NCBI RefSeq assembly: GCF_020510625.1
Contig: NZ_CP075191.1
Coordinates: 4,151,798 to 4,215,797, forward strand
DNA length: 64,000 nucleotides
DNA from: Ferribacterium limneticum
Lineage (GTDB): Bacteria; Pseudomonadota; Gammaproteobacteria; Burkholderiales; Rhodocyclaceae
Reading direction: 5' to 3'
Shown: positions 1-8,708 of the stretch, one piece after another
How the letters are laid out: the number at the start of each line of letters is the position of its first letter
Numbering within the stretch: position 1 is the stretch's first letter
Program-made: the position numbers and the translations under genes
Notes under the pieces: model-generated
Told to the model about the DNA's origin: nothing
The model's database searches: none
Seen by the model: only the letters and a program-made list of their open reading frames with translations

Positions 1-1
1 A

Positions 2-1969
2 GCGCAGTTGTCGGAACAATTGCACCTGGTCGAAGAACTGATCGAAAATATCCCGCTCCCGGTCTATCTGAAAGACACGGCCGGCCGCTATGTCAGGCTG
101 AACCGGGCTTTCGAGCTGTTCTTCCAGGTACGGCGCGAGTCCTTCATCGGACGCACCCTGCACGATCTGTTGCCGCCGGAAGATGCCCGACAGCATGCCG
201 AAATGGATGCCCAACTATTCGCCACCAAAGGCACACAAGTGTATGAAGCGCTGATCCATAGCCGGGATGGCAGCGCCCACGACACAATTTACCGCAAGGC
301 CGTATTGACGCGGCACGACGGCAGCGTCTCGGGATTGCTCGGCATCATTGTCGACATCACCGACCGGAAGCGGGCCGAGATTGAAGTTCTGCGCGCCAAG
401 GAAGCGGCAGAAGCGGCCAGCCGGGCAAAGAGTGATTTTCTGGCCAACATGAGCCACGAAATCCGTACACCGATGAACGGCGTTATCGGCATGACGGATC
501 TGGCCCTCGAAACTGCGTTGACGACGGAACAACGGGAATACCTGAACATCGCAAAATCCTCGGCTGAATCCTTGCTCACCGTCATCAATGACATTCTCGA
601 TTTTTCGAAGATTGAAGCCGGAAAGCTGCTGGTCGAAGACATTCCCTTCGATCTGCATCGCCTGATTGCCGATACGCTGAAACCGCTGGCGCTGCGTGCC
701 CACGAAAAAGATATCGAGATACTCAGCGAGGTGGTGCCGGATGTGCCGCGGTACGTCAGGGGCGACCCCAGCCGAATCCGGCAGGTACTGGTCAATCTGG
801 TCGGCAACTCGATCAAATTCACCGGTCAGGGCGAGATTGTCCTGCAAGCCGAGCTGACGCAGCTTCAGGATGGCCACGCGGTCATCCACTTCTCGGTGCG
901 CGACACCGGCATTGGCATCTCTGCCGACAAGCAGGGGCTGATCTTCGATGCCTTTGCCCAGGAAGATTCCTCAACCACCCGGAAATATGGCGGCACCGGC
1001 CTGGGTCTGTCGATTTGCCGGCGCCTGGTCGAACTGATGGGCGGCACGATGTGGCTGCATAGCCAGCTTGGCGAGGGCAGCACCTTTCATTTCTCGGTGC
1101 AGCTGCAACTCTCGGAAAACACCATGCCGGCGATGATTCACCCCGTCGACCTGGCTGGCCGTCACATGCTGATCGTTGATGACAATGCTACCAACCGGCG
1201 CATTCTCCGCGGCATGCTCGCTGCCATGCATGTCAGCTGCCGTGAAGCCGACTCCGGAGAGGTGGCGCTGGCGCTGATGCGAGAGAAAAACACGCAATTC
1301 GACTGCATCCTGCTCGACGCCCAGATGCCCGGGATGGATGGCTATGAGCTGGCTCACCATCTGCACACCGAGCATCCCGATTTGCCGCCGATGTTGATGC
1401 TTTCCTCCGGCGCCCTGCGTGGCGATGCTCTGCGCTGCCAGGAAGCGGGAATCGCCGGTTTCTTTGCCAAGCCGATTTCGTCGGACGAACTGCTTGCCAC
1501 CCTCGGCCGCCTGTTCGACCAGCGCCCAGATACGCCATCACCAGCAGCCAGTCCGTTACTGACACGCCACTCGCTGCGCGAAGCACAACGCGCCCTGAAC
1601 ATCCTGCTCGTCGAAGATCATCCGACCAACCAGAAACTGGCACTCGGTCTGCTCACCAAATGGGGCCATCAGGGTACCTTGGCCCAGAATGGGCAGGAAG
1701 CCATCGACCTCCTGGCCAGCCAATCCTTCGACGTGATCCTGATGGACATGCAGATGCCCGTCATGGGAGGCATTGAAGCAACGCAGCGTATCCGGGCCAA
1801 TGAGTCAGAAAAGCAATTGCCTCGCACGCCAATCATCGCGATGACTGCGGCTGCCATGCAGGATGACCGGGATGCCTGCCTGGCGGCCGGCATGGATGAC
1901 TATCTGGCAAAACCGATCAAGGTCAGGGAGTTGCAGGAAAAACTGCTGGCCTACACACAGATACCTTAG
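2..1969 (+). CDS. Hybrid sensor histidine kinase (PAS-HisKA-HATPase-REC-REC), 5' end outside window
   Basis: This is a phosphorelay sensor kinase whose reading frame is open at the left edge, so the N-terminus may be missing; the first in-window start is TTG at 8. Counted from there, a PAS domain covers about residues 8-120. A dimerisation/phosphoacceptor helix follows with His near 150 (FLANMSHEIRTPMNG). The ATPase has N (NSIKF), G1 (DTGIGIS) and G2 (GGTGLGLSI) boxes. Two receiver domains follow: the first has VDDN, DAQMPG and a KP lysine, the second has VEDH, DMQMPVMGG and a KPI lysine. Both keep the phosphoacceptor Asp. No membrane segment is visible in the part present, so the sensed signal is probably cytoplasmic or the sensor part lies upstream. 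No output domain or adjacent response regulator is seen. Signal and partner are unknown. Confidence 0.93.
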   Translation, partial: AQLSEQLHLVEELIENIPLPVYLKDTAGRYVRLNRAFELFFQVRRESFIGRTLHDLLPPEDARQHAEMDAQLFATKGTQVYEALIHSRDGSAHDTIYRKAVLTRHDGSVSGLLGIIVDITDRKRAEIEVLRAKEAAEAASRAKSDFLANMSHEIRTPMNGVIGMTDLALETALTTEQREYLNIAKSSAESLLTVINDILDFSKIEAGKLLVEDIPFDLHRLIADTLKPLALRAHEKDIEILSEVVPDVPRYVRGDPSRIRQVLVNLVGNSIKFTGQGEIVLQAELTQLQDGHAVIHFSVRDTGIGISADKQGLIFDAFAQEDSSTTRKYGGTGLGLSICRRLVELMGGTMWLHSQLGEGSTFHFSVQLQLSENTMPAMIHPVDLAGRHMLIVDDNATNRRILRGMLAAMHVSCREADSGEVALALMREKNTQFDCILLDAQMPGMDGYELAHHLHTEHPDLPPMLMLSSGALRGDALRCQEAGIAGFFAKPISSDELLATLGRLFDQRPDTPSPAASPLLTRHSLREAQRALNILLVEDHPTNQKLALGLLTKWGHQGTLAQNGQEAIDLLASQSFDVILMDMQMPVMGGIEATQRIRANESEKQLPRTPIIAMTAAAMQDDRDACLAAGMDDYLAKPIKVRELQEKLLAYTQIP

Positions 1970-2071
1970 CGAGCACGAAAATACTCAGCTTGAACAGGGG
2001 CACAAGGTAAACTTGCCATTTTTTCCGGGCGGCCTTTCAGCGCCCGCACCAGACTTCTTTCCATTGGCACC

Positions 2072-2935
2072 ATGACTAACTCGAACACCCTGCAAAAACT
2101 GCGCAAATATCTTGAAGGCCGGACCGGCAAAGCGATCATGGACTACAACATGATCGAAGATGGCGATACCGTTCTCGTCTGCGTTTCCGGCGGCAAGGAT
2201 TCCTACACGCTACTCGCCATGCTGATGGCCTTGCAGCAGCGGGCACCGGTCAAATTCCGCCTGATCGCGATGAATCTCGACCAGAAGCAGCCAGGATTTC
2301 CCGCCGATATCTTGCCAGCCTACTTCGAGTCGATCGGCATCGAATACCGCATCGTCGAGGCCGACACCTATTCCGTGGTCAAGGAAAAGATCCCAGAAGG
2401 CAAGACCACCTGTTCGCTCTGTTCACGACTGCGCCGCGGCATCATCTACCGTACGGCGAAGGAACTGGGGGCCAACAAGATCGCGCTGGGACACCATCGC
2501 GACGACATGGTGCACACCCTTTTCCTGAACCTGCTGTTCGGCGGGAAAATCAAGGCCATGCCCCCGAAACTGGTGACCGATGACAAGTCGCATGTCGTCA
2601 TCCGCCCGCTCGCCTATTGTGCGGAAGCGGATATTGCAAAATTTGCCCGCGGCATGGAGTTTCCGATCATCCCGTGCAACCTCTGCGGCTCTCAGGACAA
2701 CATGCAGCGTCAGAAAATCCGGGAGATGATGCAGGAATGGGATAAACGCTACCCCGGTCGCACAGAATCCGTGTTCACCGCGATGCAGAACGTTGTGCCC
2801 TCCCATCTCGCCGATGCCGATTTATTCGATTTTCGGGGCCTGACGCTGGATACGCCGGTCGACGAAGGCGATATCGCCTTCGATGCGCCGGAGATGCCGA
2901 TCAGCGGCATGATTCCGATAAGCCAGAACGCATAA
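2072..2935 (+). CDS. ttcA: tRNA 2-thiocytidine synthetase TtcA
   Basis: TtcA thiolates cytidine 32 of certain tRNAs, using ATP and an Fe-S cluster. The 287-residue protein has the PP-loop ATP-pyrophosphatase motif SGGKDS at residues 39-44. It also has the two CxxC pairs that hold the cluster (CSLC near 113 and CNLC near 205), with the usual helix GHHRDD between them. Length and motif order fit the short TtcA family exactly. The ATG at 2072 is the only sensible start. It stands alone, 100 bases after the kinase gene. Known chemistry: the cluster is oxygen-sensitive in the family. Confidence 0.96.
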   Translation: MTNSNTLQKLRKYLEGRTGKAIMDYNMIEDGDTVLVCVSGGKDSYTLLAMLMALQQRAPVKFRLIAMNLDQKQPGFPADILPAYFESIGIEYRIVEADTYSVVKEKIPEGKTTCSLCSRLRRGIIYRTAKELGANKIALGHHRDDMVHTLFLNLLFGGKIKAMPPKLVTDDKSHVVIRPLAYCAEADIAKFARGMEFPIIPCNLCGSQDNMQRQKIREMMQEWDKRYPGRTESVFTAMQNVVPSHLADADLFDFRGLTLDTPVDEGDIAFDAPEMPISGMIPISQNA

Positions 2936-3012
2936 TGCGCTTCATGAGCGACTCATCATATAATAAAAGTTCGATACAATCTTAAATCTCCAAATCAGGT
3001 TGCCGGCAGCCC

Positions 3013-3912
3013 ATGAGCTCCACCCAACGCAAATTGATCGTCATGTTCGCCGACGTCTCCGGCAGCACTGCTTTATTCGAGCGGCTGGGCGACAAGGAGG
3101 CAATGCACGCAGTGGAGCGTTGCCTGAAGCGCATGAAGCGCTCGATCGATGGTTACAAAGGCAGAACCATCCAGATCGTCGGTGACGAGTTGCTGGCCGC
3201 CTTTGAATCGGCCGAAGAAGCCTGCCAGGCAGCGATCGACATGCAGCAGCGCATTGCGGACCTGCCGCCGGTTTCCGGACTCAAGCTGACCATCCGCATC
3301 GGCTTGCACAGCGGTTTGGTCACCGAAAGTGGCGAAAAACTGAATGGTCCCGCTGTAGCTACGGCAGCACGAATCGCCGGCATTGCCCGTCGTGACCAGA
3401 TTTTGTGTAGTTCGGTTTTGGTCGATGAACTCCCGCAGCCGGGCGTCATTACCACCGATGCCATGCCGGATCTGGGTACCGTCAACGAAAATACAATCGC
3501 GCTCCCGTTATTCCAGATTCACTGGCCCAGCTACCAAGGTGGCGGCTCCTACCCGCACTCCACTTTTGGGCCAAGCAGCCTGTTGCCGGTCGAACGCCTG
3601 TGCGTCCGCCATCATGGCAAGGCTTTCCTGGTCGATGAAAAAACACCGGTGCTGACCATTGGCCGTGACCTCAACTGCAAACTGATCGTTGATGACCGCA
3701 AAGCCTCGCGCCAGCATGCCCGCATTGAAAGGCGGGGTGATGGCTTTTACCTGGTCGACTCAAGCACGAATGGCACTTTCATCGCCCTATCAGGCCGTCA
3801 GGAAGTGATGGTCCGCCGTCACGAGCTGCAGCTGGATGGCAGGGGCCGCATCAGTTTCGGAAACTCGGGCAACGACCCGGCCGCCGAGATCGCCGAGTTC
3901 GAGCAGCTGTAA
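3013..3912 (+). CDS. Class III adenylate/guanylate cyclase domain fused to FHA domain
   Basis: The 299-residue soluble protein combines two signalling modules. Residues about 5-165 are a class III nucleotide cyclase domain: FADVSGST carries the first metal-binding Asp, VGDELLAAF the second Asp, and the following segment has the family IRIGLHSG strand. Residues about 205-285 are an FHA phosphothreonine-binding domain with GR, SRQHA and STNGTF signatures. The cyclase product cannot be told from the sequence. The FHA part suggests recruitment by a Ser/Thr-phosphorylated partner, but no such kinase is nearby. A TATAAT hexamer lies at 2959-2964, about 50 bases upstream, without a clear -35. Such fusions occur in betaproteobacteria; the role here is unknown. 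Confidence 0.85.
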   Translation: MSSTQRKLIVMFADVSGSTALFERLGDKEAMHAVERCLKRMKRSIDGYKGRTIQIVGDELLAAFESAEEACQAAIDMQQRIADLPPVSGLKLTIRIGLHSGLVTESGEKLNGPAVATAARIAGIARRDQILCSSVLVDELPQPGVITTDAMPDLGTVNENTIALPLFQIHWPSYQGGGSYPHSTFGPSSLLPVERLCVRHHGKAFLVDEKTPVLTIGRDLNCKLIVDDRKASRQHARIERRGDGFYLVDSSTNGTFIALSGRQEVMVRRHELQLDGRGRISFGNSGNDPAAEIAEFEQL

Positions 3913-3918
3913 ACGGAA

Positions 3919-3942
3919 TTCGGCCATCCGCAGATGGCCGAA
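3919..3942. terminator. Hairpin between convergent genes
   Basis: A 10-bp perfect stem (TTCGGCCATC paired with GATGGCCGAA) with a 4-base loop lies seven bases after the cyclase stop and 20 bases before the end of the opposing PsiF gene. There is no long U tract on either strand, so it may be a weak bidirectional terminator or an mRNA 3'-end stabiliser. Confidence 0.5.
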
Positions 3943-3961
3943 ACGACTCAATCCAGGTGGA

Positions 3962-4216
3962 TTACTTGGCGGCAGCGTCAGCCGTGCACTTCTTCATGAA
4001 GCTGTTCTTGGCAGCGCCGGCCAGCTTCTTTTCCTTGGCGGTGGCGGCACAGGCAGCGTTTTCCGCTGGTGCTGCATCAGCCGTACACTTCTTCATGAAG
4101 CTGTTCTTGGCTGCACCAGCCAGTTTCTTCTCGGCTGCACGGGCAGCGCAATCGTCAGCGGCGTAAACGGCGGTGGCAGAGAATGTGACGAGCAGCAGAG
4201 CGATCAGTTTCTTCAT
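3962..4216 (-). CDS. PsiF-repeat periplasmic protein
   Basis: This is an 84-residue exported protein. A signal peptide (MKKLIALLLVTFSATAVYA) precedes two copies of a PsiF repeat built around KKLAGAAKNSFMKKC. Each repeat carries a conserved Cys pair. The start at 4216 is chosen because AAGGGGAC lies just upstream and the signal peptide begins there; the longer frame from 4264 would bury it. E. coli PsiF is phosphate-starvation inducible, but its biochemical role is not known and no Pho box was recognised here. The two repeats are nearly identical in protein and DNA, which suggests recent internal duplication or strong constraint. Confidence 0.85.
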   Translation of the reverse strand: MKKLIALLLVTFSATAVYAADDCAARAAEKKLAGAAKNSFMKKCTADAAPAENAACAATAKEKKLAGAAKNSFMKKCTADAAAK

Positions 4217-4264
4217 TGAATGTCCCCTTGGTTGAATGAAATACGCCAACGTACTATCAGCCAT

Positions 4265-5200
4265 TCATGCATCATCGTCAAGCATCATGCGCTGCTGACG
4301 ATCCATGAAATCCTGGAGGCTATCGATGCCGCGCAACTGTAGGATGGTATTGCGGACAGCAGCCTCCAGCAGTACCGCCAGGTTCCGCCCGGCAGCCACC
4401 GGAATGACGACTTTGCGGACCGGAACGCCCAGCACTTCCTGCGTTTGGGCATCGAGCGGCAGCCTTGGCGCATCCGCCGCCGTCGCGGTTTTCTGCAAAT
4501 GCACGATCAACTTGAGCTTCATTTTCCGGCGTGATGCAGTCTCACCGAAAATGGTCCGGATATTGAGCAAACCGAGGCCACGCACTTCAAGAAAATCGCG
4601 CAGCATTCCCGGGCAGCGACCTTCGATGGTCGTCGGCGCAATCCGGGCCATCTCGACCACATCATCGGCCACCAGGCCGTGGCCCCGCGAGATCAGCTCC
4701 AGTGCGAGTTCGGACTTGCCGACCCCCGAATCACCGGTGATCAGCACACCCATGCCAAGAACGTCCATGAAGACGCCGTGCAGGCTGACCGTATCGGCGA
4801 GACGCGCCGAAAGGTAGATTCGCAGCAGGTCAATTACGGCCGAACAGGGTTTTGGCGAGAAGATCAGGGGCGTCGAAGACTGCAGGCAGGTTTCCTCCAC
4901 CAGGGGAGGTGGCGTCAGCCCATCGGCGACAATGACGGCCGGTGGCTGCGCGCCGAGCAAGTCGGAGAGCATCTGGGCAAACCGGCGCTCGCCAATGCGC
5001 ATCGCCCATTCATACTCTGCCAAGCCAAGGACCTGCAGGCGTTCGGGGTGAATGATGTTGATATGGCCGACCAGATCAGCACCGTAGTTGTTTGACCCCT
5101 TGATTTCGATTCGGCGGTCGGACTGTTGGCCGATATGCCAGTTCAGCAGCAGCTTGTCGCGATTGTCCTCATAGAGCTGAACAAGGTTGACGTGGCGCAC
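4265..5200 (-). CDS. hprK: HPr kinase/phosphorylase
   Basis: HprK phosphorylates and dephosphorylates a serine of HPr. The 311-residue protein has the N-terminal DRTGG-like domain and a C-terminal kinase domain with the P-loop GDSGVGKSELALEL near residue 155. The HprK signature region (ISRGHGLVADDVV and the following EVRGLG) is present. It is the last gene of the rpoN-hpf-ptsN-hprK run and starts nine bases after ptsN ends. This order is the usual proteobacterial one, where the nitrogen-PTS branch and HprK regulate metabolism rather than sugar uptake. HPr and enzyme I genes are not in the window. Confidence 0.95.
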   Translation of the reverse strand: MRHVNLVQLYEDNRDKLLLNWHIGQQSDRRIEIKGSNNYGADLVGHINIIHPERLQVLGLAEYEWAMRIGERRFAQMLSDLLGAQPPAVIVADGLTPPPLVEETCLQSSTPLIFSPKPCSAVIDLLRIYLSARLADTVSLHGVFMDVLGMGVLITGDSGVGKSELALELISRGHGLVADDVVEMARIAPTTIEGRCPGMLRDFLEVRGLGLLNIRTIFGETASRRKMKLKLIVHLQKTATAADAPRLPLDAQTQEVLGVPVRKVVIPVAAGRNLAVLLEAAVRNTILQLRGIDSLQDFMDRQQRMMLDDDA

Positions 5201-5209
5201 GAACGTGGC

Positions 5210-5656
5210 TCAGGCCTGGAAAAGTGTTACGACGGCCGCGGGATCAGAGGCAGCCTGCAGTTTTTCACGGAAGGCACGATCGGAAAAACGCTGGGCCAGT
5301 TCCGAGAGAATCTGCAGGTGTTCTTCGGTAGCCTGCTCGGGAACGAGCAGCACAAAAAGAAGATCGACCGGGCGGCCATCGGGTGAATCAAATGGCACCG
5401 GGTTCGCCAGGCGCATAAAGGCGCCGACAGCCTGTTTGAGGCCTTTGATCCGGCCATGGGGAATGGCAACCCCCTGACCCAGCCCGGTAGAGCCCAGTTT
5501 TTCACGTGCGAAAAGGCTGTCAAATATGATTGAGCGCGCCAATCCGAGTCGGGTTTCGAAAAGCATGCCAGCCTGTTCGAAAACCCGTTTTTTGCTGCCC
5601 GCTTCAAGATTGAGCAATACCTGATCAGCGGTCAGAAGATTGATAAGAGGGTTCAT
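5210..5656 (-). CDS. ptsN: PTS IIA-like nitrogen regulatory protein PtsN
   Basis: This 148-residue EIIA(Ntr) protein is the terminal phosphoacceptor of the nitrogen phosphotransferase chain. The fructose/mannitol-type IIA fold is clear, with the active-site His in GVAIPHGRI. Known targets in other proteobacteria include potassium transport and sigma-54-related regulation. It lies between hpf and hprK. A strong hairpin precedes it, so some transcription from rpoN-hpf may be attenuated before ptsN. Confidence 0.94.
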   Translation of the reverse strand: MNPLINLLTADQVLLNLEAGSKKRVFEQAGMLFETRLGLARSIIFDSLFAREKLGSTGLGQGVAIPHGRIKGLKQAVGAFMRLANPVPFDSPDGRPVDLLFVLLVPEQATEEHLQILSELAQRFSDRAFREKLQAASDPAAVVTLFQA

Positions 5657-5676
5657 AGGGGTGGGTAGTAAAGCGA

Positions 5677-5697
5677 GGCCGCAGCAGTGCTGCGGCC
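5677..5697. terminator. GC-rich hairpin between hpf and ptsN
   Basis: A perfect 9-bp stem (GGCCGCAGC/GCTGCGGCC, 3-base loop) lies in the 50-base gap downstream of hpf on the minus strand. Only a short broken T tract follows it in the direction of transcription. It could be an attenuator or an RNA-processing site setting different levels of hpf and ptsN. Confidence 0.4.
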
Positions 5698-5706
5698 GGT
5701 CGGCGC

Positions 5707-6033
5707 TTATTCGTCAGCGGCAATCAGTCCGGGCTTGTCACCGCGATGGTGATCCTGAACCTTTTGCTTGTATTTCTGAACCTGACGGTCCAGCTTGTCG
5801 AACAGAGCATCGATGGCGGCGTAAAGGTCGTCACCGGATTCTTCGGCATGCATGTCCTTGCCAGGCACGTGCACAGTCACTTCCGCTTTCTGCTTCAGCT
5901 TTTCGACGGACAGAACGACGTTAACGCCGGTTACCTTGTCGAAATGACGGATCACGGGATCCAGCTTGTTCTCGACGTATTCGCGCAGGGCGGGGGTAAC
6001 TTCGATATGGTGACCACTAATCTGCAGATTCAC
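5707..6033 (-). CDS. hpf: Ribosome hibernation-promoting factor, short form
   Basis: HPF binds the decoding region of the 30S subunit and helps form inactive 100S ribosomes in slow or stressed growth. The 108-residue protein matches the short family: MNLQISGHHIEVTPALREYV at the N-terminus, a beta-alpha-beta-beta-beta-alpha pattern, and no long C-terminal dimerisation domain. It lies 15 bases downstream of rpoN, its standard neighbour in proteobacteria. Confidence 0.94.
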   Translation of the reverse strand: MNLQISGHHIEVTPALREYVENKLDPVIRHFDKVTGVNVVLSVEKLKQKAEVTVHVPGKDMHAEESGDDLYAAIDALFDKLDRQVQKYKQKVQDHHRGDKPGLIAADE

Positions 6034-6048
6034 TTTTTTCTCCTCTCT

Positions 6049-7518
6049 CTACAGGGTCTTGCGTAAATTGACCGGGGGGATATTGAGCGACTCGCGGTAT
6101 TTGGCAACCGTCCGTCGGGCAACTACGATTCCCTGTTGGCCTAGTATTTCGGATAATTGGCTATCCGACAAGGGCTTCTTGCCATCCTCGGCAGCGATCA
6201 ACTGCTTGATCAATGCCCGGATGGCCGTGGCAGAACAGGCACCACCGGTATCGGTGGCGACATGGCTGCCAAAGAAGTATTTCAGTTCGAAGATACCGCG
6301 TGGTGTCGCCATGTATTTCTGGCTGGTCACCCGCGATACGGTCGACTCGTGCAGGCCGAGAATATCGGCAATTTCACGCAAGACCAGCGGCCGCATGGCT
6401 ACTTCGCCATGTTCGAAGAACTGGCGCTGGCGGTCGACGATGGTCTGCGTGACACGGTGTATGGTTTCAAAGCGCTGCTGGACATTCTTGATCAGCCAGC
6501 GCGCTTCCTGCAATTGCGTGGACAGGTTGCCGTTGCCGCGCCGCTGCTTGGCGAGAATCTCGGCATACAGGCGGTTGATGCGCAGTCGCGGATAGGCGTC
6601 GGGATTGATGTAGGCAGTCCATTTGCCCTTCAGCTTTTTCACGATCACGTCCGGCGTGATGTAGCGCGCTTCAATCTGGGCATAGCCGGCCGCCGGCCGC
6701 GGGTTGAGGCTGGTGATCAGGCTGTGCGCGGCCTTCAAGGCCTCGTCATCGCAGCCGGTCAGGCGACGAATCTTGGCGAAATCGCGGGCAGCCAGCAGTT
6801 CGAGATGCTTGTCGACAATGGAGAGAGCCAGCGTTCGCTCCGCACTCTCCGGCAAGACCTTGAGCTGCAGGGTCAGACACTCCTGCAGACTGCGGGCGCC
6901 AATGCCGATCGGGTCGAAATTCTGGATATGGCGCAAGGCGATTTCCAGCTCTTCGATTTCAATTTCGTACTCCGGCGGCAGGGTTTCCCACAGTTCGACC
7001 AGCGTCGCCGAGAGATAACCATCGTCGTCGAGCGCTTCGATCAGGAAGCGCACCAGACTGCGGTCGCGCTCCGACACCTGGGTCATGCCCAGCTGCCAGC
7101 CTAGATGGTCGCGCAGACTGACGTTGGCGGCATGGATGTCGCGGGAATCGCTATCGTCGTCCTCGTCGCGCCCGGCGCCGGTGAAGGTACCGGCATCGGA
7201 AGACCAGCGATCATCGTCCACTTCGGATGGGGCTGACGGAACATCCTGCTCGCGCTCTTCGCGGGCATCCCGTTCTTCCCGCTCAACCTTCTGCTCGCGT
7301 TCGCCTTCGCTGCTTTGCGGCGCATCGAACTGCTGGGCGGATGAGAAACTCTCGCCAGCGTGCTCGTCTTCACGTTCCAGCATTGGGTTTTCGAGCAGGT
7401 AACGCTCGATTTCCTGCTGCATCTCGACAGTCGACAACTGAAGAAGCTTGATCGACTGCTGGAGCTGAGGGGTCAGCGCCAGATGCTGGGATAGTTTTAG
7501 CTGGAGGGCAGGCTTCAT
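6049..7518 (-). CDS. rpoN: RNA polymerase sigma-54 factor
   Basis: This is the alternative sigma factor for -24/-12 promoters that need enhancer-binding activators. The 489-residue protein has the Gln/Leu-rich activator-contact region I at the N-terminus. A very acidic, low-complexity region II follows (about residues 50-130, rich in E, D, R and S). Then come the core-binding region and a C-terminal helix-turn-helix, ending in the RpoN box ARRTVAKYRE that reads the -24 element. It is part of the lptB-rpoN-hpf-ptsN-hprK run. The left edge of this run is unusual because lptB follows recX rather than lptA. Confidence 0.97.
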   Translation of the reverse strand: MKPALQLKLSQHLALTPQLQQSIKLLQLSTVEMQQEIERYLLENPMLEREDEHAGESFSSAQQFDAPQSSEGEREQKVEREERDAREEREQDVPSAPSEVDDDRWSSDAGTFTGAGRDEDDDSDSRDIHAANVSLRDHLGWQLGMTQVSERDRSLVRFLIEALDDDGYLSATLVELWETLPPEYEIEIEELEIALRHIQNFDPIGIGARSLQECLTLQLKVLPESAERTLALSIVDKHLELLAARDFAKIRRLTGCDDEALKAAHSLITSLNPRPAAGYAQIEARYITPDVIVKKLKGKWTAYINPDAYPRLRINRLYAEILAKQRRGNGNLSTQLQEARWLIKNVQQRFETIHRVTQTIVDRQRQFFEHGEVAMRPLVLREIADILGLHESTVSRVTSQKYMATPRGIFELKYFFGSHVATDTGGACSATAIRALIKQLIAAEDGKKPLSDSQLSEILGQQGIVVARRTVAKYRESLNIPPVNLRKTL

Positions 7519-7545
7519 CGGATAGTGTCGGGTCGGGTCTGTCGG

Positions 7546-8280
7546 TCAGAGCCTGAAATGCTCGCCGAGATAAACCTTCCGTACGCTTTCATTATCAACG
7601 ATTTCGGCCGGACGTCCAGCGGCCAGTACGTTTCCGGCGTTGATGATGTAGGCGTGATCGCAGATGCCGAGGGTTTCACGGACGTTGTGGTCGGTAATCA
7701 GCACGCCGATGCCCCGCTCCTTGAGGAAGCGAATGATCTTCTGGATTTCGAGTACGGCGATCGGATCAACGCCGGCAAACGGCTCGTCAAGCAGGATGAA
7801 TCGCGGGTTGGTAGCCAGCGCCCGGGCAATTTCAACCCGCCGGCGCTCGCCACCAGACAATGCCGAGGCATTGACGTGGCGAACATGCCCGACATGCAGT
7901 TCATTGAGCAGGCCTTCCAGACGGTCGTTCAACTCAGCTTCAGGGAGCTTGAGCAGTTCGAGGACAGCGCGGATATTTTCCTCGACGTTGAGCTTGCGGA
8001 AAACCGAGGCTTCCTGCGGCAGGTAGGACAAGCCGAGCCGAGCCCGGCTGTGCATGGGCAGGTGGGTCAGACGGTTGTCGTCAATGTAGACCTCGCCGCC
8101 ATCGGCCGCCACCAGGCCAACGATCATATAGAAACAGGTCGTCTTGCCGGCACCGTTCGGGCCGAGCAAACCGACGACCTCGCCGGATTTGACCTCAAAG
8201 GAAACGTCTTCGACGACGGTCCGCGTCTTGTAGCGTTTCTTCAGGTTGTTGGCCGAGAGTTTGGCGACTAGGGTATTCAT
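7546..8280 (-). CDS. lptB: LPS export ABC transporter ATP-binding protein LptB
   Basis: LptB powers extraction of lipopolysaccharide from the inner membrane with LptF/G/C. The 244-residue ATPase has Walker A (GPNGAGKTT), the signature LSGGERRRVEIARAL and Walker B (FILLDEPFAGVDP), with the LptB-typical GLSYLPQEASVFRKL Q-loop region. Its ATG overlaps the recX stop by four bases (ATGA), so it is probably translationally coupled to recX. In most proteobacteria lptC and lptA sit directly upstream; neither is present here, so they must lie elsewhere in the genome. Confidence 0.95.
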   Translation of the reverse strand: MNTLVAKLSANNLKKRYKTRTVVEDVSFEVKSGEVVGLLGPNGAGKTTCFYMIVGLVAADGGEVYIDDNRLTHLPMHSRARLGLSYLPQEASVFRKLNVEENIRAVLELLKLPEAELNDRLEGLLNELHVGHVRHVNASALSGGERRRVEIARALATNPRFILLDEPFAGVDPIAVLEIQKIIRFLKERGIGVLITDHNVRETLGICDHAYIINAGNVLAAGRPAEIVDNESVRKVYLGEHFRL

Positions 8281-8708
8281 TGATCGACTCCGCGCATCAC
8301 CCGGCGAATCGCATCACCGGAAAAACCGCGATATTGCAGGAAACGCATCTGCTTGGCACGTTCTTCGGCAGATTCTGGGAGGTGGCCAAATTTTTTGGCC
8401 CAAATGGCCCGGCAACGGTCGGTCTCGTCGCCTGCCTCCGGCAGGGCGGCGGCGATGTCGTCATCGCCGACTCCTTTTTGCCGAAGTTCCTGCTTCAGGC
8501 GGGCGTTGCCGTAGCGACCGGCCCGCGCCACGACGCGCTGGGCGGCGTAGCGGTGATCGGAAAGCAGGCGCTCGGCCTGCAGGGTGTCGAGCACGCCGTC
8601 GAGTTCTTCTTCGAACTCGGCGTGTGCCGCGAGCTTGGCCTTCAACTCGGCCCGGCAATAATCTCGCCGGGTCAGGAGTTGCAGGGCGCGCACGCGCAGG
8701 TCAGGCAT
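8277..8708 (-). CDS. recX: Regulatory protein RecX
   Basis: RecX binds RecA filaments and inhibits strand exchange and co-protease activity. The 143-residue protein has the three-helix repeats of the family (RALQLLTRREYC-like opening, a central ELRQKGVGDDDI and a C-terminal RFLQYRGFSGDAI). It starts eight bases inside the recA 3' end and overlaps lptB by four bases, so recA-recX-lptB look like one transcript. Low RecX relative to RecA is usual and is normally achieved by partial termination; no terminator is visible between the two here. Confidence 0.93.
   Translation of the reverse strand: MPDLRVRALQLLTRRDYCRAELKAKLAAHAEFEEELDGVLDTLQAERLLSDHRYAAQRVVARAGRYGNARLKQELRQKGVGDDDIAAALPEAGDETDRCRAIWAKKFGHLPESAEERAKQMRFLQYRGFSGDAIRRVMRGVDQ

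Noticed and set aside
5499..5518. TTTTTCACGTGCGAAAA as a parS site in ptsN
   Set aside because: The second half-site has an extra base, so the palindrome spacing is wrong.
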